DNA of 9,996 nucleotides from Bacteroidales bacterium (lineage in GTDB: Bacteria; Bacteroidota; Bacteroidia; Bacteroidales; UBA1715): NCBI GenBank assembly GCA_017618935.1, contig JAFZTG010000238.1, positions 1 to 9,996 of the forward strand, given 5' to 3'. The notes under the pieces were generated by a model. The model had not been told where the DNA came from. It saw nothing but the letters and a program-made list of their open reading frames with translations, and did no database searches. The position numbers and the translations under genes were made by a program. Shown here piece by piece: positions 6,906 through 9,996 of this stretch; position 1 is the stretch's first letter; the number at the start of each line of letters is the position of its first letter.

Positions 6906-8747
6906 TTACTGAATTTTCATCAAAACATCATCTTCATCAACATCGTCGCCCGAGTTGCGGCAAATTTCAACAACCTTACCAGAAGCAGGAGCAGCTACTG
7001 CGTTGAATACTTTCATTGCCTCAATGTAACCAACAATGTCACCTTCCTTAACCATATCGCCTACGGCAACAGCTTTGGCAGAAGAATCTTTTGTCTTGAA
7101 GAATTTACCAGAAATAGGAGCAACTACATCGGTTGCATTGCCAGAAACTGGTGCTGATGGAGCAGCAGCGGCTGCAGCTTTCGGAGCATCAGCTTTTGGC
7201 GCGTCGTAGCTAACTGTTACAGCAAATTTCTCACCATTTACATCAACTGTCAATGATTGAGGTTTCAACGAGCCAACATTTGCCTTTGCAGCTTTCTTAG
7301 CAGCCAAGTCTGCCTCGAAGTCAGCTTTTGCCTTGCCTGATTTGTATGCACGATATTGTTCTGGGTGCATAGCCAACTCGAACAATTCTTCATCGTCTTG
7401 ACCATATTCCCAACCGTTTGCATCCATTTCCTTGCGGAATTCATCCAATTTGTCTGGATACAAATCTTGTGGATTACCAGTAAAGAATTCACGACCTTGT
7501 TTTGCAGCCAATTCTTTCAATTCAGGAGCAACTTCGCCTGGCAATTTACCAGATTTACCAAGAATCATATCCCAGATGTTGTCGGCAATCATAGTCCAAC
7601 GCTCTTTACCTTTTTCAAGTTGCATAAGGTTGAAAAGGGCAAGATTCTTAACATATTGAGAGAATGGAGTTACAAGTGGAGGGAAACCTACACGTGGCCA
7701 TACGTATGCAACTTCATCGAACATCTTAACCATCAAATCGTCAGTCGTATATGCTGGTTTACCTTGTTTTGCACGCGATTTGTTGATGCTTTCCAAGTTT
7801 GTAGAAAGGTCGTTCATCAAACTACCCATCATACCGCCTGGAAGTCCGCAACCAATCAACAACGAAGTCAAACGACGGTTAGATTCAGGAATGTAGTAAC
7901 CCAAGAAATCATCCATAAATTCTTGTGTCAACGTACGAGCACGCATGTATGCACCCATATTGATTTCAGGAACGTCAAAACCTGCGTCTTTCAACATTTC
8001 GCGAACCATAATCACATCGGCGTGACCTGTACCCCACGAAAGTGGTTCCATACCAACGTCGATAATATCACAACCAGCCTTTGCAACTTCCAAGATAGAA
8101 GCCGGTGTAAAACCAGGACCAGTTTGACCATGATATTGAATCGTGATGTTAGGATATTTAGATTTGATATAAGAAACAATCTTACCCAATGAAACAGGAC
8201 GACCGATACCAGCCATATCCTTCATACAAATTTCATCGGCTCCACCTGCGATAAGTTCGTCAGCAAGGTTGCAGTAATATTCAACGGTGTGAACTTTAGA
8301 AACTGTCAAACACATAGTTGCCTGAGCAATCATGCCAGCTTCTTTCGCATATTTAATTGAATCGATAATGTTACGAGTATCGTTCAAACCGCAGAAACAA
8401 CGAGTAATATCAACTCCTTGAGCTTTCTTTACTTTGTAGAATAATTTACGAACATCAACAGGAACAGGACTCATACGCAAACCGTTCAACGCACGGTCAA
8501 GCATGTGAGTTTGAATACCTGCTTCGTGGAATGGTTTTGTCCATGCACGAACAGCTTTATTTGGATTTTCACCATACAATAAATTTACTTGTTCAAAACC
8601 GCCACCGTTCGTTTCAACACGAGCAAAACAACCCATATTGATAATTTCGGGAGCTATACGAACCAATTGGTCAACACGTGGTTGGTACTTACCACTACTT
8701 TGCCACATGTCTCTGTAAACCAAAGAGAATTTAATTTGTTTCCCCAT
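6906..8747 (-). CDS. oadA: Biotin-dependent oxaloacetate decarboxylase alpha subunit (carboxyltransferase plus biotinyl domain)
   Basis: This 613-residue protein combines a TIM-barrel carboxyltransferase of the pyruvate carboxylase/OadA type (about 1-300), a conserved second domain (about 300-475), an Ala/Pro-rich linker (about 515-537) and a biotinyl domain (about 540-613). The domain carries EAMKV with biotin-accepting K579. It should transfer CO2 from oxaloacetate to biotin for use by OadB. The barrel type excludes the acyl-CoA carboxyltransferase fold of methylmalonyl-CoA or glutaconyl-CoA decarboxylases. K176 in MKDMAG is the expected carbamylated metal lysine, and D13 in YRDMWQS the metal aspartate. 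The sequence departs from classical OadA: RDMWQS replaces RDAHQS, and YHGQTG (205-210) stands where the HxH metal pair is normally found, leaving one His. I believe related Bacteroidales enzymes share the unusual N-terminal block, but could not check. It lies 32 nt after oadG. Pyruvate carboxylase subunit B is the main alternative name. Confidence 0.9.
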   Translation of the reverse strand: MGKQIKFSLVYRDMWQSSGKYQPRVDQLVRIAPEIINMGCFARVETNGGGFEQVNLLYGENPNKAVRAWTKPFHEAGIQTHMLDRALNGLRMSPVPVDVRKLFYKVKKAQGVDITRCFCGLNDTRNIIDSIKYAKEAGMIAQATMCLTVSKVHTVEYYCNLADELIAGGADEICMKDMAGIGRPVSLGKIVSYIKSKYPNITIQYHGQTGPGFTPASILEVAKAGCDIIDVGMEPLSWGTGHADVIMVREMLKDAGFDVPEINMGAYMRARTLTQEFMDDFLGYYIPESNRRLTSLLIGCGLPGGMMGSLMNDLSTNLESINKSRAKQGKPAYTTDDLMVKMFDEVAYVWPRVGFPPLVTPFSQYVKNLALFNLMQLEKGKERWTMIADNIWDMILGKSGKLPGEVAPELKELAAKQGREFFTGNPQDLYPDKLDEFRKEMDANGWEYGQDDEELFELAMHPEQYRAYKSGKAKADFEADLAAKKAAKANVGSLKPQSLTVDVNGEKFAVTVSYDAPKADAPKAAAAAAPSAPVSGNATDVVAPISGKFFKTKDSSAKAVAVGDMVKEGDIVGYIEAMKVFNAVAAPASGKVVEICRNSGDDVDEDDVLMKIQ

Positions 8748-8779
8748 TGTGATTATACTTATTATATATGTTATTAAAA

Positions 8780-9028
8780 TTACAATTTCTTAACGTCAAC
8801 AACCGAACCTTTGCCGCCAGTAACGGTTGATACAGCTGAACAAATAGCCGAATAAACTTTCGGATCGATTGCAGGAGCTGCCGAAGCACTTGGTTTCGCT
8901 GCAGCAACTTCTTCAGGTAAAAATCTGTTTACAAAACGAATAATGACATTACCTAAAACAACCACTAAACAAAGCACAGTGAACACCGTCACCATACCTA
9001 CAATCATCAAAAACAACGATTCACCCAT
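8780..9028 (-). CDS. oadG: Na+-translocating decarboxylase gamma subunit, OadG family
   Basis: The 82-residue protein has one N-terminal membrane helix (about 5-30), a short basic turn (RFVNRFLPEE), an Ala/Pro-rich linker (41-54) and a small C-terminal segment (DPKVYSAICSAVSTVTGGKG, then SVVDVKKL). This is the layout of OadG, which anchors the alpha subunit to the membrane beta subunit and helps assembly. Its place as first gene of the operon, just ahead of oadA and oadB, makes the assignment firm despite low sequence conservation. The C-terminus has no histidine, whereas some enterobacterial OadG proteins carry metal-binding residues there. A -7 box lies 38 bp upstream of the ATG. Confidence 0.88.
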   Translation of the reverse strand: MGESLFLMIVGMVTVFTVLCLVVVLGNVIIRFVNRFLPEEVAAAKPSASAAPAIDPKVYSAICSAVSTVTGGKGSVVDVKKL

Positions 9029-9065
9029 AATTTTACCCTATGTGTTTCTTTCAAAAAAATTTGGG

Positions 9066-9093
9066 CAAATTTAAGAAATTAAATTTATATCAA
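9066..9093 (-). promoter_or_regulatory. Promoter of the oadGAB operon
   Basis: On the minus strand TAAATTTG (9073-9066) matches TAnnTTTG. A TTG at 9093-9091 lies 17 bp upstream, at the short end of the -33 spacing known in Bacteroidota. The start would be near 9060, with a leader of about 30 nt before the oadG ATG. Confidence 0.5.
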
Positions 9094-9142
9094 CGTGTTT
9101 TTCAAAAGTTTTTCCAAGAAAAACAATGGAAGTTATTTTTTT

Positions 9143-9150
9143 TACATTTG
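9143..9150 (+). promoter_or_regulatory. -7 promoter box for the six-repeat protein gene
   Basis: TACATTTG is an exact TAnnTTTG match, but no clear TTTG is seen in the -33 region. The start would be near 9156, leaving about 14 nt before the ATG at 9170. This position argues against the TTG at 9158 as the start codon. Confidence 0.45.
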
Positions 9151-9169
9151 AAAAATTTTGAAGATAATT

Positions 9170-9661
9170 ATGAAAAAATTCGTTTTACAAATTATACTAA
9201 TAATTATGGGACTGTCTTTCTTAAATTTCTTAACTCAAAGCACTTGCAAGGTCTATAAAGGTACGTCAACCTACAGTAGCGATGTTATCTGCAACAGTAA
9301 AGATGGTAAAATCTACAAAGGTAATTCGTCATATTCCAGCGACGTTCTTGTAACTATCAGAGACAAAAAAATTTACAAAGGAAATTCCTCATATAGTAGC
9401 GACGTACTTTACACCATTTCCGACGGAAAGATTTACAAAGGGAACTCCAGTTACAGCAGCGACGTGGTTTGTACAATTCGTGACGGCAAAATGTACAAAG
9501 GTAATTCCTCGTATTCGAGCGACATTATCTGTAATTGGAGTGACGGGAAAGTATATCGCGGCACATCGTCGTACAGCAGCGACATTCTTTACACGATAAA
9601 CAACCATGTAACCATTGCCGAGTTTTTTGCCATTTGGCATGTGGTGAATTACGTGTATTAG
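9170..9661 (+). CDS. Small exported protein of six 20-residue KIYKGNSSYSSD repeats
   Basis: I chose ATG 9170 (163 residues, MKKFVLQIILIIMGLSFLNF) over the in-frame TTG at 9158 because it gives a normal Lys-Lys signal start and fits the promoter. Residues about 4-21 form a signal peptide or membrane anchor. C26 is preceded by QST, a poor lipobox, so a lipoprotein is unlikely. From residue 27 the protein is six head-to-tail repeats, five of exactly 20 residues and a last one of 19. The consensus is K(I/V)Y(K/R)G(N/T)S(S/T)YSSD(V/I)(L/I/V) followed by a variable stretch ending DG. The next 18 residues (HVTIAEFFAIWHVVNYVY) are unrelated to the repeats. Codons differ widely between copies while residues hold, so the array is old and under selection. 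A beta-rich stacked fold is plausible. I cannot name a function. It is divergent from oadG. Confidence 0.85.
   Translation: MKKFVLQIILIIMGLSFLNFLTQSTCKVYKGTSTYSSDVICNSKDGKIYKGNSSYSSDVLVTIRDKKIYKGNSSYSSDVLYTISDGKIYKGNSSYSSDVVCTIRDGKMYKGNSSYSSDIICNWSDGKVYRGTSSYSSDILYTINNHVTIAEFFAIWHVVNYVY
9248..9604 (+). repeat. Six in-frame 60-bp coding repeats
   Basis: Units start at 9248, 9308, 9368, 9428, 9488 and 9548; the last is 57 bp. The most constant part encodes SYSSD. Serine codons in this core switch between TCN and AGY families from copy to copy, so DNA identity is much lower than protein identity. Confidence 0.95.
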
Positions 9662-9732
9662 TTAAAACAAGGACACATGTCTTCTGAATAATTCCAATCT
9701 TTGAAAAACGACAGCAGTTTGCAAAAAATTAT

Positions 9733-9740
9733 TACTTTTG
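9733..9740 (+). promoter_or_regulatory. -7 promoter box for the activase gene
   Basis: TACTTTTG matches TAnnTTTG. No TTG is found at 17-23 bp upstream. Transcription would begin at about 9745-9747, only a few bases before the ATG at 9749, so the mRNA could be nearly leaderless. Confidence 0.4.
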
Positions 9741-9748
9741 CAGTCAAT

Positions 9749-9996
9749 ATGAAGAAGGTTGGTTTACATTTGGGTATAGACATCGGGTCGACGACTGCAA
9801 AGGCGGTTGTGACGCGTTGTGGCGAAATTATATACACGTCGTACGAGCGACACAATACAAAAATAAAAGAAAGTATTCTTGCCATTCTTGATAAAATCAA
9901 GGAGCAATTTCCGAAGGAAGAAAAAATCAAGATCTGCCTGACGGGTAGCGCGGCGATGGGTATTGCGGAACAAAAGAATCTTCCGTTCGTACAGGA
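9749..9996 (+). CDS. Acyl-CoA dehydratase activase (BadF/BadG/BcrA/HgdC ATPase family), N-terminal part
   Basis: The frame is open from ATG 9749 to the right edge (82 complete codons). Residues 6-18 (LHLGIDIGSTTAK) are the phosphate-1 motif of the actin/Hsp70-like ATPase fold as seen in activators of 2-hydroxyglutaryl-CoA dehydratase and benzoyl-CoA reductase. LTGSAAMGIAE (about 64-74) fits the following conserved segment. Such activators hold a [4Fe-4S] cluster and use ATP to drive one electron into the dehydratase. In Bacteroidales this start often belongs to a very long protein of well over 1000 residues fusing the activase to dehydratase-like parts, but the window ends too early to tell. 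The start is supported by the family motif beginning within ten residues of the ATG. Confidence 0.85.
   Translation, partial: MKKVGLHLGIDIGSTTAKAVVTRCGEIIYTSYERHNTKIKESILAILDKIKEQFPKEEKIKICLTGSAAMGIAEQKNLPFVQ

Noticed and set aside
7356..8192. Long plus-strand frame (278 codons) opposite oadA.
   Set aside because: It lies wholly inside the conserved oadA gene on the other strand, and its composition looks like an antisense translation.
9230..9260. Cys26 of the six-repeat protein considered as a lipoprotein anchor.
   Set aside because: The preceding residues QST do not fit the usual lipobox, and the hydrophobic segment ends several residues earlier.

Overview
The window looks like a chromosomal segment of a Bacteroidales-type member of the Bacteroidota. 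Evidence for this is the repeated Bacteroidota-style -7 promoter box TAnnTTTG ahead of five separate transcription units, a secreted NCYN-repeat/InlB-type surface protein, a biotin-dependent Na+-translocating decarboxylase operon of the Bacteroidales kind, and the start of an acyl-CoA dehydratase activase. Base composition is fairly AT-rich, especially between genes. No tRNA, rRNA, CRISPR array, transposase or integrase was seen.

Layout. (1) 1-1542, minus: 5' part of a secreted repeat protein that runs off the left edge. (2) 1543-1897: divergent intergenic region with a Bacteroidota promoter whose -7 box runs into a perfect 46-bp palindrome. (3) 1898-2971, plus: Fic-domain AMP transferase with its own inhibitory motif and a C-terminal winged helix. 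(4) 2990-3217, minus: small XRE-type DNA-binding protein facing the Fic gene. (5) About 3285-3463, minus: strong candidate for a structured RNA of about 180 nt with its own -7 box and terminator and a 6S-like rod shape. (6) 3528-5469, minus: two-gene unit with a membrane-anchored Hanks-type Ser/Thr kinase followed by an unrecognised protein with an HTH-like N-terminus. (7) 5558-9028, minus: oadG-oadA-oadB, a complete Na+-pumping oxaloacetate decarboxylase-type operon closed by an intrinsic terminator. (8) 9170-9661, plus: a small exported protein made of six 20-residue repeats. (9) 9749 to the right edge, plus: N-terminus of an acyl-CoA dehydratase activase.

How the parts work together. The decarboxylase operon is the metabolic core. 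The alpha subunit moves CO2 from a 2-oxo acid to biotin, and the beta subunit decarboxylates carboxybiotin while exporting Na+. The gamma subunit anchors the complex. The activase at the right edge belongs to fermentative acyl-CoA metabolism and fits an anaerobe. The Fic, XRE, kinase and HTH-like genes form a signalling-rich cluster with no visible shared pathway.

Items most worth following up are the palindrome on the Fic promoter, the 6S-like RNA candidate, the six-repeat exported protein, and the altered metal site of the decarboxylase alpha subunit.
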